A stretch of 64,000 nucleotides of DNA from Inquilinus sp. Marseille-Q2685 (GTDB lineage: Bacteria > Pseudomonadota > Alphaproteobacteria > DSM-16000 > Inquilinaceae): NCBI RefSeq assembly GCF_916619195.1, contig NZ_CAKAKL010000001.1, forward strand, positions 1,736,001 to 1,800,000, read 5' to 3'. The position numbers and the translations under genes were made by a program. Positions 24,807 to 36,148 of this stretch are shown in pieces (within the stretch, counting starts at the first letter, position 1; every line of letters starts with the position of its first letter). The notes below the pieces were generated by a model. It had not been told where the DNA came from. It saw only the letters and a list, made by a program, of their open reading frames with translations, and searched no databases.

Positions 24807-25946
24807 ATGACGATGCCCCGGCGCCCCCTGAGCGAAGCCGAACGGTTGGACTGGCTTCGCCTGGCCCGGACCGACGCCGTCGGGCCCATCACCTTCCATC
24901 ATCTGATCGCCCGCTACGGCTCGGCCGGCGCGGCGATCGAGGCGCTGCCGGAGCTGTCGCGCCGCGGCGGCCGGCGGGTCGAGCTGAAGCCGCCCTCCCC
25001 GGCCGACGCGCGGCGCGAGTTGGAGGCGCTGGCGCGGATCGGCGGGCGCCTCGTCGCCGCCTGCGAGCCGGACTATCCCGAAGCCCTGGCGGCGATCGAG
25101 GACGCGCCACCGGTGCTGTCGCTGCTGGGCCGCGGCGACCTGCCGGCGCGGCCGATGGTCGGCATGGTCGGGGCCCGCAACGCCTCGCTGAACGGCCGCC
25201 GCTTCGCCCATGACATGGCGCGGCAGCTGGGCCAGGCCGGCTTCACCGTGGTCTCCGGCTTCGCCCGCGGCATCGACACAGCGGCGCATCAGGGCGCCCT
25301 CGCCACCGGCACGCTGGCGGTGCTGGCCGGCGGGCTCGACATCATCTATCCGCCGGAGAATGCCGGGCTGTACGATCGCCTCGCCGAATCCGGTCTCGTG
25401 GTGGCGGAGAGCGCCCTCGGCACCCAGCCGACCGCCCGCCACTTCCCGCGGCGCAACCGGCTGATCTCCGGCCTGTCGCTCGGCGTGGTGGTGATCGAGG
25501 CGGCGCTGCGCTCCGGCTCGCTGATCACCGCCCGCATGGCCGCCGAGCAGGGGCGGCAGGTGCTGGCGGTGCCGGGATCGCCGCTGGCCCCCCGCGCCCA
25601 GGGCTGCAACCGGCTGATCCGCGGCGGCGCCACCCTGGTCGAATCGGCCGAGCACGTGATCGAGGCGCTGGCGCCGCAGATCTCCGCCCCGCTGCTGCGC
25701 GAGGCGTCACCCCCGGTGTCCCGCCCCCGCCCCGCCGCCGTGCCGGAGGGCGGCGACGGGGCAGAAACCGACCGCGCCGGGGCGATGGCCCGGGTGCTGG
25801 AGCTGCTGTCGCCGACGCCGACGGCGGTTGACGAACTGTTGCGCGATTGCCAATTGTCTCCGCCGGTGGTGCTGACCGTGCTGCTGGAGCTCGAACTCGC
25901 CGGCCGGATCGAGCGCCAGCCCGGCAACCGGATCAGCCTGCTGTGA
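24807..25946 (+). CDS. dprA: DNA-processing protein DprA
   Basis: DprA binds incoming single-stranded DNA and loads RecA during natural transformation; it is also kept in species not known to be competent. The 379-residue protein has an N-terminal SAM-like region, then the Rossmann-like domain: GMVGARNASLNG, VSGFARGIDTAAHQGAL, GGLDIIYPPENAGLYD, HFPRRNRLISGLS and GSLITARMAAEQGRQVLAVP. The C-terminal ~70 residues form the winged-helix DprA_WH domain (PTAVDELLRDCQLSPPVVLT). I chose the ATG at 24807; a TTG at 24771 is upstream in frame. topA follows after 74 bp. Confidence 0.94.
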   Translation: MTMPRRPLSEAERLDWLRLARTDAVGPITFHHLIARYGSAGAAIEALPELSRRGGRRVELKPPSPADARRELEALARIGGRLVAACEPDYPEALAAIEDAPPVLSLLGRGDLPARPMVGMVGARNASLNGRRFAHDMARQLGQAGFTVVSGFARGIDTAAHQGALATGTLAVLAGGLDIIYPPENAGLYDRLAESGLVVAESALGTQPTARHFPRRNRLISGLSLGVVVIEAALRSGSLITARMAAEQGRQVLAVPGSPLAPRAQGCNRLIRGGATLVESAEHVIEALAPQISAPLLREASPPVSRPRPAAVPEGGDGAETDRAGAMARVLELLSPTPTAVDELLRDCQLSPPVVLTVLLELELAGRIERQPGNRISLL

Positions 25947-26020
25947 CTCGCCGTTATTGGTGAGCCCGTTTCCTGGCGTCGCCACCCGGCGGCGCCGCTG
26001 TCGCAATCGAGTGTGGCGCT

Positions 26021-28687
<2,667 letters not shown>

Positions 28688-28723
28688 ACGCCCCTCCTCC
28701 CCCTCGATTACGGCTTTTGTGAT

Positions 28724-28870
28724 CTCCCTCCCCTTGCGGGAGGGGGAAGAGGGTTGGGCCGAAGAGCGGTTTCCGATCGTGCGATCCGGCCACAAGCTCT
28801 CGATCCGGCGCCACCGGCGATCTTCGATCGACAGCCCCTCCCCTGCCCCCTCCCGCAAGGGGAGGGGGAG
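28724..28870. repeat. Inverted pair of GC-rich REP-type repeats between topA and rnr
   Basis: CTCCCTCCCCTTGCGGGAGG (from 28724) and its near-complement CCCTCCCGCAAGGGGAGGGG (near 28848-28867) face each other across ~97 bp. Each half is itself palindromic around the GCGGGAGG / CCTCCCGC core. This arrangement is a REPIN-like doublet. It fills most of the 221-bp gap between the two genes. Confidence 0.8.
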
Positions 28871-28908
28871 AGAACTCGTGAGGCGGCAGACCTGCCGCCC
28901 TTCGCATC

Positions 28909-31206
28909 ATGACCCGCCCGCCGACCCGGAAGGGCGCCAAGCCCCCCGCGGCCAAGGGCCGGAAGGCGGAGAAGCCCTTCCCGACGCGCGAGCAGATCCT
29001 CGACTTCCTGAAGTCGCGCGAGGACACGGTCGGCAAGCGCGAGATCGCCCGCGCCTTCCACATCACCGGCGACGATCGGGTGCGGCTGAAGCAGCTGCTG
29101 CAGGACATGGCCGAGGACGGCCAGTTGGAGAAGCGCCGCGGCCGACGCATGCGCGCGCCGGGCGCGGCCCTGCCGGGCGTCGCCGTGCTGCGCATCGTCG
29201 CCATCGACGCCGAAGGCGAGGCTCTGGCCCAGCCGATCCGCTGGGAGGAGGAAGAGCCGCCGCCGCGCATCGTCATGGCCGCCGACAGCCGCGGCGCGCT
29301 GGCGGTCGGCGACCGGGTGCTGGCCCGGCTGCAGCAGGACGAGGACGGCGGCTGGACCGGCCGGACCATGCGCCGGCTGGAGGCCCAGGCCGATCTTCGC
29401 GTCGTCGGCGTATTCCGCCGCGGCCGCGACGGCCAGGCGCGCATCGTGCCGGCCGACAAGCGGGCGCGGGACACCTGGCCGGTGCGCGAGGGCGACACCG
29501 GCGGCGCCAAGGACGGCGACCTGGTCGAGGCGCTGGTCGAGGCGTCCGACCGCCTCGGGCCGCGCCGCACCGTCGTCACCGCCCGCTACGGCGACGCCGA
29601 GGATCCGCGCTCGATCAGCCTGATCGCCATTCATGCCGCCGGCATCCCGACCGAGTTCCGGCCCAAGGCGCTGGCTCAGGCCGAGGCGGCGCAGCCCGCC
29701 GGTCTCGACGGCCGGGTCGACCTGCGCCAGGTGCCGCTGGTCACCATCGACGGCGCCGATGCCCGCGACTTCGACGACGCGGTCTGGGCCGAGCCCGACC
29801 CGGACCACCCGGGCGGCTGGCACCTGATCGTCGCCATCGCCGACGTCGCCCATTACGTGCCGCCGGGATCGCCGCTCGACCGCGACGCCTTCGAGCGCGG
29901 CAATTCCTGCTACTTCCCCGACCGCGTCGTGCCGATGCTGCCGGAGGCGCTGTCGAACGGCCTGTGCTCGCTGCGGCCGGACGAGGACCGCGCCTGCCTG
30001 GCCGCCGACCTGTGGATCGACGCGCAGGGCCGGCTGAAGCGCCATCGCTTCCGCCGCGGGCTGATGCGCTCCGCCGCCCGGCTGACCTATGAGCAGGTGC
30101 AGGCCGCCCGCAACGGCCAGCCGGATGAGCTGACCGGGCCGCTCTTGGAGCCGGTGATCGCCCCGCTCTACGGCGCCTATGAGGCGCTGCTGGCGGCGCG
30201 GGAGAAGCGCGGCACGCTGGAGCTGGACCTGCCGGAGCGCAAGGTCCAGCTGGGCGAGGACGGCCGGGTCGCCTCGATCGGCGTGCGGCCGCGGCTCGAC
30301 AGCCACAAGCTGATCGAGGAGTTCATGATCGCCGCCAATGTCGCCGCGGCGGAGACGCTGAGCGACAAGGCCATGCCGGCGCTCTACCGCGTGCACGACC
30401 AGCCCGACCGCGCCCGGGTCGAGGCGCTGAGAGAGTTCCTGGCCCCGCTCGGCTATTCCCTGTCGCTCGGCCAGGTGATGCGGCCGCGGGTGTTCGGCCA
30501 GATCCTGGCGCGGGCCGAGGGCCGGCCGGAGGAGCCGCTGGTCAACGAGATGGTGCTGCGGGCCCAGGCCCAGGCGGTGTACAGCCCGGACAATCTCGGC
30601 CATTTCGGCCTGGCCCTGCCCCGCTACGCCCACTTCACCTCGCCGATCCGCCGCTATGCCGACCTGACCGTGCATCGCGGCCTGATCCGGCTGCTGCGTC
30701 TCGGCGACGACGGCTCGACCGAGGAGGAGCTGTCGCGGCTGGAGGAGATCGGCACCCATATCTCGCTCACCGAGCGTCGCGCCGCCCAGGCCGAGCGCGA
30801 CGCGGTCGACCGCTACCTGGCGAGCTGGCTGTCGGACCGGATCGGCGCGGTGCTGCCCGGCCGGATCGGCGGCGTCGCCAAGTTCGGCCTGTTCGTGAAG
30901 CTGGACGACTCGGGCGCCGACGGGCTGGTGCCGATCTCGACCCTGCCCGACGACTATTACGATCATGACGAGGCGGCGCACGCCCTGGTCGGCCGGCGCT
31001 GGAACCGCGTGTTCCGGCTGGGCGCCCGGGTGCGGGTGCGGGTCACCGAGGCCGATCCCCTGACCGGCAGCACCGTCTTCGCCCTGGTCGATGCCGGCCA
31101 CGGCGCCGATCTCGAAGGACTGCCGCCCCTCGCCGAGCCGGGCCGCCGCGGCCGCCCCCGGCCACCCGGCCGCAAGCCGGGCCCGCGTGGCGGATCGCGC
31201 CGCTAG
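28909..31206 (+). CDS. rnr: Ribonuclease R
   Basis: RNase R is a processive 3'-5' exoribonuclease that degrades structured RNA. The 765-residue protein has an N-terminal helix-turn-helix (REQILDFLKSREDTVGKREI), cold-shock domains, and the RNB catalytic domain with DGADARDFDDAVWAEPDPD (metal-binding Asp cluster), GSPLDRDAFERGNSCYFPDR and FTSPIRRYADLTVHRGL. A C-terminal S1 domain (GRIGGVAKFGLFVKLDDSGA) and a basic Gly/Arg/Pro tail follow. The start lacks a clear Shine-Dalgarno. It lies downstream of topA across a REP doublet. Confidence 0.95.
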   Translation: MTRPPTRKGAKPPAAKGRKAEKPFPTREQILDFLKSREDTVGKREIARAFHITGDDRVRLKQLLQDMAEDGQLEKRRGRRMRAPGAALPGVAVLRIVAIDAEGEALAQPIRWEEEEPPPRIVMAADSRGALAVGDRVLARLQQDEDGGWTGRTMRRLEAQADLRVVGVFRRGRDGQARIVPADKRARDTWPVREGDTGGAKDGDLVEALVEASDRLGPRRTVVTARYGDAEDPRSISLIAIHAAGIPTEFRPKALAQAEAAQPAGLDGRVDLRQVPLVTIDGADARDFDDAVWAEPDPDHPGGWHLIVAIADVAHYVPPGSPLDRDAFERGNSCYFPDRVVPMLPEALSNGLCSLRPDEDRACLAADLWIDAQGRLKRHRFRRGLMRSAARLTYEQVQAARNGQPDELTGPLLEPVIAPLYGAYEALLAAREKRGTLELDLPERKVQLGEDGRVASIGVRPRLDSHKLIEEFMIAANVAAAETLSDKAMPALYRVHDQPDRARVEALREFLAPLGYSLSLGQVMRPRVFGQILARAEGRPEEPLVNEMVLRAQAQAVYSPDNLGHFGLALPRYAHFTSPIRRYADLTVHRGLIRLLRLGDDGSTEEELSRLEEIGTHISLTERRAAQAERDAVDRYLASWLSDRIGAVLPGRIGGVAKFGLFVKLDDSGADGLVPISTLPDDYYDHDEAAHALVGRRWNRVFRLGARVRVRVTEADPLTGSTVFALVDAGHGADLEGLPPLAEPGRRGRPRPPGRKPGPRGGSRR

Positions 31207-31350
31207 GACCGGCCGCCAAACGCATACCTGTTTATGTCCACAGTCTCTCGCCGCAAAATGCAGCCCTGCTGCGCTGCAATACCGCCTTTCTCCTGTCAAG
31301 GTCCTGGCCTAGAGTGCAGGGTGAAAAGATCGGGGCCGGAGTTCCATTAA

Positions 31351-32931
31351 GTGTTTCGTCAGAAGCGGTTGGCGGCGGTTGTTGCGGCGCTGCTGGTGCT
31401 TTCGGGCTGTCTCTCCTCCGCCCCGGAGTCCCCGGCGCCCCAGGCCGCGGCGCAGGCCCGCGAGGGCGGGCATTTCGCCGATCCGTCGGTGTTCACCGTC
31501 GGCTTCGACCGCATCCAGGAAGTCTATCTGGTCAAGGAAGACTTCGGAAAGCTGGCCCTGGACGGGCTGAACGGCCTGTCCAAGCTCGATGACGGGCTCA
31601 GCGCCCGCCGTGACGGCGGCCGGGTGCAGCTGATCCGCGCCGGCCACGTCGTCGGCGATTTCGACTCGCCGGCGCCCGACGCCTCCTATGACTGGGGCAC
31701 GCTGGTGGCCTCGACGCTCGACGCCGCCTCGCTGGCCTCGCCGAAGATCGCCACCGCCGGCAGCGAGGCCGCCTACCAGGCGGTCTATGACGCGCTGCTG
31801 TCCGACCTCGACCCCTATTCCCGCTACGTCAACCCGGACCGCGCCCGCGACGACCGCGCCCAGCGCGACGGCTACACCGGCGTCGGCATCGCCCTCAGCC
31901 AGGACGACAAGGGCCGGCCGGTGATCGGCGACGTGTTCCCGGACACGCCGGCCGCCCGCGCCAACCTGCTGAAGGGCTCGCTGATCGTCGCCGTCGACGG
32001 CGTGTCGGTGGAGGATGCCAAGGTCGACGAGATCGCCGACCTGATGCGCGGGCCCGTCGACACCAAGGTCGACCTGACCGTGCGCGAGCCCAAGGGCACC
32101 AGCCGCACCGTCACCATGACCCGCGAGAAGGTGATCGAGAACATGGTGCGCAGCGAGGTGCGCGACAACGTCATCATCGTCAAGCTGCTGCGCTACAACA
32201 CCACCGCCGCCTCCGCCGTGCGCAACGCCGTGACCGGCCTGCTGCGCGGCCTCAACGGCCGGGCCCGCGGCATCATCCTCGACCTGCGCGGCAACCCGGG
32301 CGGCCTGCTCGACCAGTCGGTGGCGCTGGCCGACATGTTCATGGACAACGGCCAGATCGTCTCGACCCGCGGCCGCAACCCGGACAGTGACCAGAGCTTC
32401 TCCGCACGCAACGGCGATATTTCGAGCCATCTGCCGCTCGCCGTCCTGGTGGACGGCCACTCCGCCTCGGCGGCCGAGGTCACCGCCGCGGCGCTGCAGG
32501 ATGCCGACCGGGCGATCCTGATCGGCTCGACCTCCTTCGGCAAGGGCAGCGTCCAGACCGTGACCCGGCTGCCGAACGACGGCGAGCTGTTCCTGACCTG
32601 GAGCCGGATCTATGCGCCCTCCGGCTACACCTGGCATCGCCAGGGCATCCTGCCGACCGTCTGCACCAGCGGCAACGGGACCGACGCCAAGGCGATGATC
32701 CAGGCCTTCCGCGCCGGCCAGCTGCCGAGCCTGGCCGATGCGGCGGCGGATCGCTTCCGGGCACCGGACGACGACACGGCGCTGCGCCGCGTGCGCGCCG
32801 CCTGCCCCTGGCAGGTGCACGACGCCGATCTCGACGTCCAGGTGGCGATCGGCCTGCTGAGCGATCCGGCCCTGTACGCCCAGGCCCTGGGCTCACAGGA
32901 CCGCGGCACCGTCGCCGCCCACGCGCCGTAG
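31351..32931 (+). CDS. S41-family carboxyl-terminal processing peptidase, lipoprotein
   Basis: The 526-residue protein begins at a GTG (31351) and carries a lipoprotein signal with lipobox LSGC (Cys ~20), so it should be anchored in the envelope. A PDZ domain (GVGIALSQDDKGRPVIGDVF, TPAARANLLKGSLIVAVDG) precedes the S41 core. There the likely catalytic Ser is in VDGHSASAAEVTAAAL and the catalytic Lys in GSTSFGKGSVQTV. Ctp peptidases trim C-termini of periplasmic proteins. The gene sits between rnr and rpmG in the conserved block. The C-terminal ~100 residues have no assigned role. Confidence 0.88.
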   Translation: MFRQKRLAAVVAALLVLSGCLSSAPESPAPQAAAQAREGGHFADPSVFTVGFDRIQEVYLVKEDFGKLALDGLNGLSKLDDGLSARRDGGRVQLIRAGHVVGDFDSPAPDASYDWGTLVASTLDAASLASPKIATAGSEAAYQAVYDALLSDLDPYSRYVNPDRARDDRAQRDGYTGVGIALSQDDKGRPVIGDVFPDTPAARANLLKGSLIVAVDGVSVEDAKVDEIADLMRGPVDTKVDLTVREPKGTSRTVTMTREKVIENMVRSEVRDNVIIVKLLRYNTTAASAVRNAVTGLLRGLNGRARGIILDLRGNPGGLLDQSVALADMFMDNGQIVSTRGRNPDSDQSFSARNGDISSHLPLAVLVDGHSASAAEVTAAALQDADRAILIGSTSFGKGSVQTVTRLPNDGELFLTWSRIYAPSGYTWHRQGILPTVCTSGNGTDAKAMIQAFRAGQLPSLADAAADRFRAPDDDTALRRVRAACPWQVHDADLDVQVAIGLLSDPALYAQALGSQDRGTVAAHAP

Positions 32932-32949
32932 GGCCGGGCATCGCCGCAC

Positions 32950-32977
32950 TTGACTCGCGCGCGGCGGACGCTATGGT
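32950..32977 (+). promoter_or_regulatory. Promoter of rpmG
   Basis: TTGACT (32950-32955) and TATGGT (32972-32977), spaced by 16 bp, lie 56 bp upstream of the rpmG ATG, just after the preceding gene's stop. Both hexamers are close to the sigma70 consensus. Confidence 0.6.
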
Positions 32978-33033
32978 GCGCGCTTCCCGGCCCGTGATGC
33001 GGCGCCGAGCAGAGTGATATTGGGACCAGCATC

Positions 33034-33201
33034 ATGGCCAAGCCGAGCACCATCAAGATCCGCCTGAACAGCACCGCGGACACCGGTTTCTTCTACGTCA
33101 CCAAGAAGAACCCGAAGACCCAGACCGAGAAGCTGACGCTGCGCAAGTACGACCCGGTCGTGCGCAAGCACGTCGAGTTCAAGGAAGGCAAGATCAAGTA
33201 A
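33034..33201 (+). CDS. rpmG: 50S ribosomal protein L33
   Basis: The 55-residue protein is a canonical L33: [40 protein letters not shown] and a basic end. It lacks the zinc-binding cysteine pairs, so it is the Cys-free (C-) form. The length is normal. It has its own promoter and a strong terminator at 33254-33278. Confidence 0.98.
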   Translation: MAKPSTIKIRLNSTADTGFFYVTKKNPKTQTEKLTLRKYDPVVRKHVEFKEGKIK

Positions 33202-33253
33202 GCGTCGCCGCCCGGTCGGCCGACCGGGCGCCGCTTCCCTGCTTGCCCGACCG

Positions 33254-33278
33254 AGCCCCGCCGGCGGCGGGGCTTTTT
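33254..33278 (+). terminator. Rho-independent terminator of rpmG
   Basis: AGCCCCGCC (33254-33262) pairs with GGCGGGGCT (33266-33274) across a three-base GGC loop, followed by TTTTTG. The stem is perfect and 53 bp downstream of the stop. Confidence 0.92.
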
Positions 33279-33295
33279 GCATGCCCGCGCGCGTC

Positions 33296-33439
33296 AGAGA
33301 CCGCTTGGAAATGCGCTGGCGTGAGTCGGCTGGCGGCGGTTTCGAGAACCGGAGCGCAGCGGACATCCAGGTCCGTGAGCACCGGAAGCGCAGAAACCGC
33401 CGTTAGACGGCCGCGCCAGTAGCATTTGCAGCGGTCTCT
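33296..33439. repeat. Fold-back repeat, copy B (full length)
   Basis: The 144-bp element starts AGAGACCGCT and ends AGCGGTCTCT (perfect 10-bp terminal inverted repeat). Inner paired arms follow: AAATGC/GCATTT, CTGGCG/CGCCAG, GGCGGTTTC/GAAACCGCC and a central CGGAC/GTCCG hairpin. The right end meets the divK stop codon exactly (TGA shared with the repeat edge). Related copies lie at 21056 and 37019. Confidence 0.9.
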
Positions 33440-33804
33440 CAGTCCAGATGGCGGCGCACCGTGGCGATGAACCCGGCGACGCTGATCGGCTTCGAGATGT
33501 AGTCGTCGCAGCCGCCCGCGCGCACCATCGCCTCGTCGCCCTTCATCGCCAGCGCCGTCACCGCGATCACCGGGATCGCCGCCAGCTCCCGGTCGGCTTT
33601 CAGCCATTTCGTCACCTCCAGCCCCGAGATCTCGGGCAGCTGGATGTCGAGCAGGATCAGGTCGGGCCGGTGCGCCCGCGCCAGCGCCATCACCTCCGAC
33701 GCGTTGTCGGTGCCGACCGTGGCGTAGCCATTGGCCTCGAGCACATCGACGAACAGCTTCCGGTTGAGGTCGTTGTCCTCGACGATCAGCACGGTCTTCG
33801 GCAT
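33439..33804 (-). CDS. divK: Single-domain response regulator DivK
   Basis: DivK is the CheY-like regulator of alphaproteobacterial cell-cycle control, acting with DivJ/PleC and DivL to influence CtrA. The 121-residue protein is only a receiver domain: [16 protein letters not shown], phospho-acceptor Asp53 in [20 protein letters not shown], and the conserved KPIS near the C-terminus ([17 protein letters not shown]). It closely resembles Caulobacter DivK in these blocks. I chose the ATG at 33804. A pleD gene, often next to divK, is not seen here. dinB is divergent. Confidence 0.93.
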   Translation of the reverse strand: MPKTVLIVEDNDLNRKLFVDVLEANGYATVGTDNASEVMALARAHRPDLILLDIQLPEISGLEVTKWLKADRELAAIPVIAVTALAMKGDEAMVRAGGCDDYISKPISVAGFIATVRRHLD

Positions 33805-33915
33805 GGCCCGCCCCTTCCGGCATCCGAGTCCGATGCCCCCAGGCAGCAGAATCGGCCGGGCCCTCTGCCTTGTAAAGGCCGCAGCACCCGTATCTCGGTG
33901 ACCGGTGCGCATCCG

Positions 33916-33930
33916 GTACAAAACGGGTAC
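33916..33930. promoter_or_regulatory. GTAC-N7-GTAC direct repeat upstream of dinB (possible LexA-like box)
   Basis: GTAC-AAAACGG-GTAC lies 45 bp upstream of the dinB start. The spacing equals that of the alphaproteobacterial LexA box (GTTC-N7-GTTC), but each half differs by one base. dinB genes are often under SOS control, hence the suggestion; it is tentative. Confidence 0.35.
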
Positions 33931-33974
33931 GATGGCGCCATGTCCGATCCCGTCCCGGCAACGCGGCCGGCCCG

Positions 33975-35285
33975 ATGAGCCAGAAGCCGGACCGCGCCGG
34001 CCTGCTGCCCGGCCTGCTGCCCGGCCTGTGCCGGGACTGCGGCGCGCATCCGCCGCCGGGCGCGCGGCGCTGCGCCCGCTGCGGGTCGCCGCGTCTGGTC
34101 CGGCATGCCGAGTTGCACGCGCTCGCCATCGCCCATCTCGACTGCGACGCCTTCTACGCCACGGTGGAGAAGCGCGACCGGCCGGAGCTGCAGGACCGGC
34201 CGGTGATCGTCGGCGGCGGGGTGCGCGGCGTCGTCTCCGCCGCCTGCTACGTCGCGCGGCTGTACGGCGTCCGCTCGGCCATGCCGATGTTCAAGGCGCT
34301 GGAAGCCTGCCCCGACGCCGTGGTTCTGCGCCCGGACATGGCCAAATACGCCGCGGTCAGCCGGCAGATCCGGGCCCTGTTCCTGGCCGCGACGCCGAAG
34401 GTCGAACCGCTGTCGCTGGACGAAGCCTTCCTCGACCTCACCGGCACCCAGGCGCTGCACGGCCGCAGCCCGGCCGAGACCTGCGCCGCCATCGCCCGCC
34501 AGGTCGAGCGCGAGATCGGCGTCACCCTGTCGATCGGCCTGGCGCCGAACAAGATGCTGGCCAAGATCGCGTCGGACCTGGACAAGCCGCGCGGCTTCGC
34601 CGTGATCGGCCGGGCCGACGCCATGGCCTTCCTGGCCGACAAGCCGGTCGGCATCATCCCCGGCGTCGGCAAGGTCATGCGCGAGAAGCTGTTCAGCGAC
34701 GGCATCCGCACCGTCGGCGACCTGCGCCGGCTGGACGAGGGGGCGCTGGTCCGCCGCTTCGGCGTGTTCGGCCGGCGCCTCTACCGCTACGCCCGCGGCG
34801 AGGACCAGCGGCCGGTCGACCCGGACGGCGAGACCAAGAGCGTCTCGGCCGAGACCACCTTCAACACCGACATCCAGCATCCGCAGGCGCTGCTGCGCGA
34901 GCTGTGGCCCCTGTGCGAGACCGTGGCCGCCCGGCTGAAGAAGCACGACCTGGCCGGCGGCACCGTCGTGCTGAAGCTGAAGACCGCCCGCTTCCGGCAG
35001 CTGACCCGCAGCCATCGCCTGACCGACCCGACCCAGCTGGCGGAGACCATCTGGCGCGCCGCCGTGCCGATGGTCGAGCAGGCGGCGAATGGCGAGGCCT
35101 TCCGGCTGATCGGCGTCGGCTGCACCGACCTGGTCGAGGGCCGCCTGGCCGATCCGCCGGACCTGCTGGACCCCGCCCCCGCCAAGCGCCGCGCGGTCGA
35201 GGAGGCGGTCGACGCCATGCGCCGCAAGCTGGGTCCGGACGTCATCGCCAAGGGGCGGTCCGGCCTGCCGCGCCGTCCGGGATAA
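33975..35285 (+). CDS. dinB: DNA polymerase IV with N-terminal zinc-ribbon-like extension
   Basis: A Y-family translesion polymerase. The 436-residue protein has the catalytic motifs [20 protein letters not shown] (metal-binding Asp), [20 protein letters not shown], and [11 protein letters not shown] (Asp-Glu pair), followed by the helix-hairpin-helix and little-finger regions. Before the polymerase core, residues ~15-48 contain LCRDCG and [11 protein letters not shown]. This CxxC...CxxC pattern suggests a zinc ribbon not found in E. coli DinB. It is divergent from divK. Confidence 0.94.
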   Translation: MSQKPDRAGLLPGLLPGLCRDCGAHPPPGARRCARCGSPRLVRHAELHALAIAHLDCDAFYATVEKRDRPELQDRPVIVGGGVRGVVSAACYVARLYGVRSAMPMFKALEACPDAVVLRPDMAKYAAVSRQIRALFLAATPKVEPLSLDEAFLDLTGTQALHGRSPAETCAAIARQVEREIGVTLSIGLAPNKMLAKIASDLDKPRGFAVIGRADAMAFLADKPVGIIPGVGKVMREKLFSDGIRTVGDLRRLDEGALVRRFGVFGRRLYRYARGEDQRPVDPDGETKSVSAETTFNTDIQHPQALLRELWPLCETVAARLKKHDLAGGTVVLKLKTARFRQLTRSHRLTDPTQLAETIWRAAVPMVEQAANGEAFRLIGVGCTDLVEGRLADPPDLLDPAPAKRRAVEEAVDAMRRKLGPDVIAKGRSGLPRRPG

Positions 35286-35414
35286 CGGTTCGCAGCGGCT
35301 TTCGGTCGCGGCGGATTCCCCCTGGGCGTCAAGCCCTGGTCGGGACGAGACTGCGCCCCACCTGCTTTCATGAGATCCGCCGGCACGGCCGGCGCCCAAC
35401 CGAGGAAGCCTGCG

Positions 35415-36104
35415 ATGAATCGACGTGAAGCCCTGATGCTCGGCGGCGCGGCCGCTGTCGCCGCCGCCGCCCGGATCGGCGCCCCGGCCATGGCCCAGAC
35501 CGCCCCGTCCGGCCCGTTCAAGCAGCCGCCGCTGCCGTTCAAGGAGGATGCGCTGGCCCCGGCCATCGGCGCCGAGACCGTCGGGCTGCATTACGGCAAG
35601 CACCACAAGGCCTATTTCGACGCGCTGAACAAGCTCGCCGCCGGCACGCCCTACGAATCGATGACCCTGGCCGAGGTGGTGGTGAAGTCCGCCGAGGCCA
35701 AGGACGCCGCGGTGTTCAACCAGGCCGGCCAGGCCTGGAACCACAATTTGTACTGGGAGCAGTTCGTCCCCGGCGGCCCGAAGGCGCCGCAAGGCCGGCT
35801 GGCCGACGCGATCGGGGAGGCCTTCGGCGACCAGGCCGGCCTGGTCAAGGCCACCACCGAGGCCGCGGGCAAGGTGTTCGGCAGCGGCTGGGTCTGGCTG
35901 GTGGCCGACGCCGGAAAGCTGACCCTGGTCGGCACCTCGAACGCCGATTCGCCCTTCGCCCATGGCGGCCAACCGCTGTTCGGCATCGATGTCTGGGAGC
36001 ACGCCTATTACCTGGACTACCAGAACCGCCGCGCCGACCACGTCAAGGCGGTGATGGAGAGTCTGGTCAACTGGTCCGTCGTCTCCGACCGGCTGGGGGC
36101 GTGA
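35415..36104 (+). CDS. Fe-type superoxide dismutase with Tat signal peptide
   Basis: The 229-residue protein is an Fe/Mn-family SOD. The metal ligands are visible: His in LHYGKHHKAYFD, His in QAWNHNLYWE, and Asp/His in FGIDVWEHAYYLDY. The Gln of AGQAWNH and the Ala in SNADSPFAHG follow the Fe-type pattern. The first 28 residues (MNRREALMLGGAAAVAAAAR) form a twin-arginine signal ending APAMAQ, so the folded enzyme is probably exported. Most cytoplasmic homologues are ~200 aa without this extension. Confidence 0.92.
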   Translation: MNRREALMLGGAAAVAAAARIGAPAMAQTAPSGPFKQPPLPFKEDALAPAIGAETVGLHYGKHHKAYFDALNKLAAGTPYESMTLAEVVVKSAEAKDAAVFNQAGQAWNHNLYWEQFVPGGPKAPQGRLADAIGEAFGDQAGLVKATTEAAGKVFGSGWVWLVADAGKLTLVGTSNADSPFAHGGQPLFGIDVWEHAYYLDYQNRRADHVKAVMESLVNWSVVSDRLGA

Positions 36105-36107
36105 GAG

Positions 36108-36140
36108 CAGGTTGGGTTCGCGGCACGCGAACCCAACCTG
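36108..36140. terminator. Perfect 15-bp hairpin after SOD (dispersed palindrome)
   Basis: CAGGTTGGGTTCGCG and CGCGAACCCAACCTG pair perfectly around a GCA loop, three bases after the SOD stop and eight bases before the convergent eipB stop. A shorter copy recurs at 42176-42200. It may act as a bidirectional terminator, although no U-tract follows. Confidence 0.7.
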
Positions 36141-36148
36141 CGTCGCGC

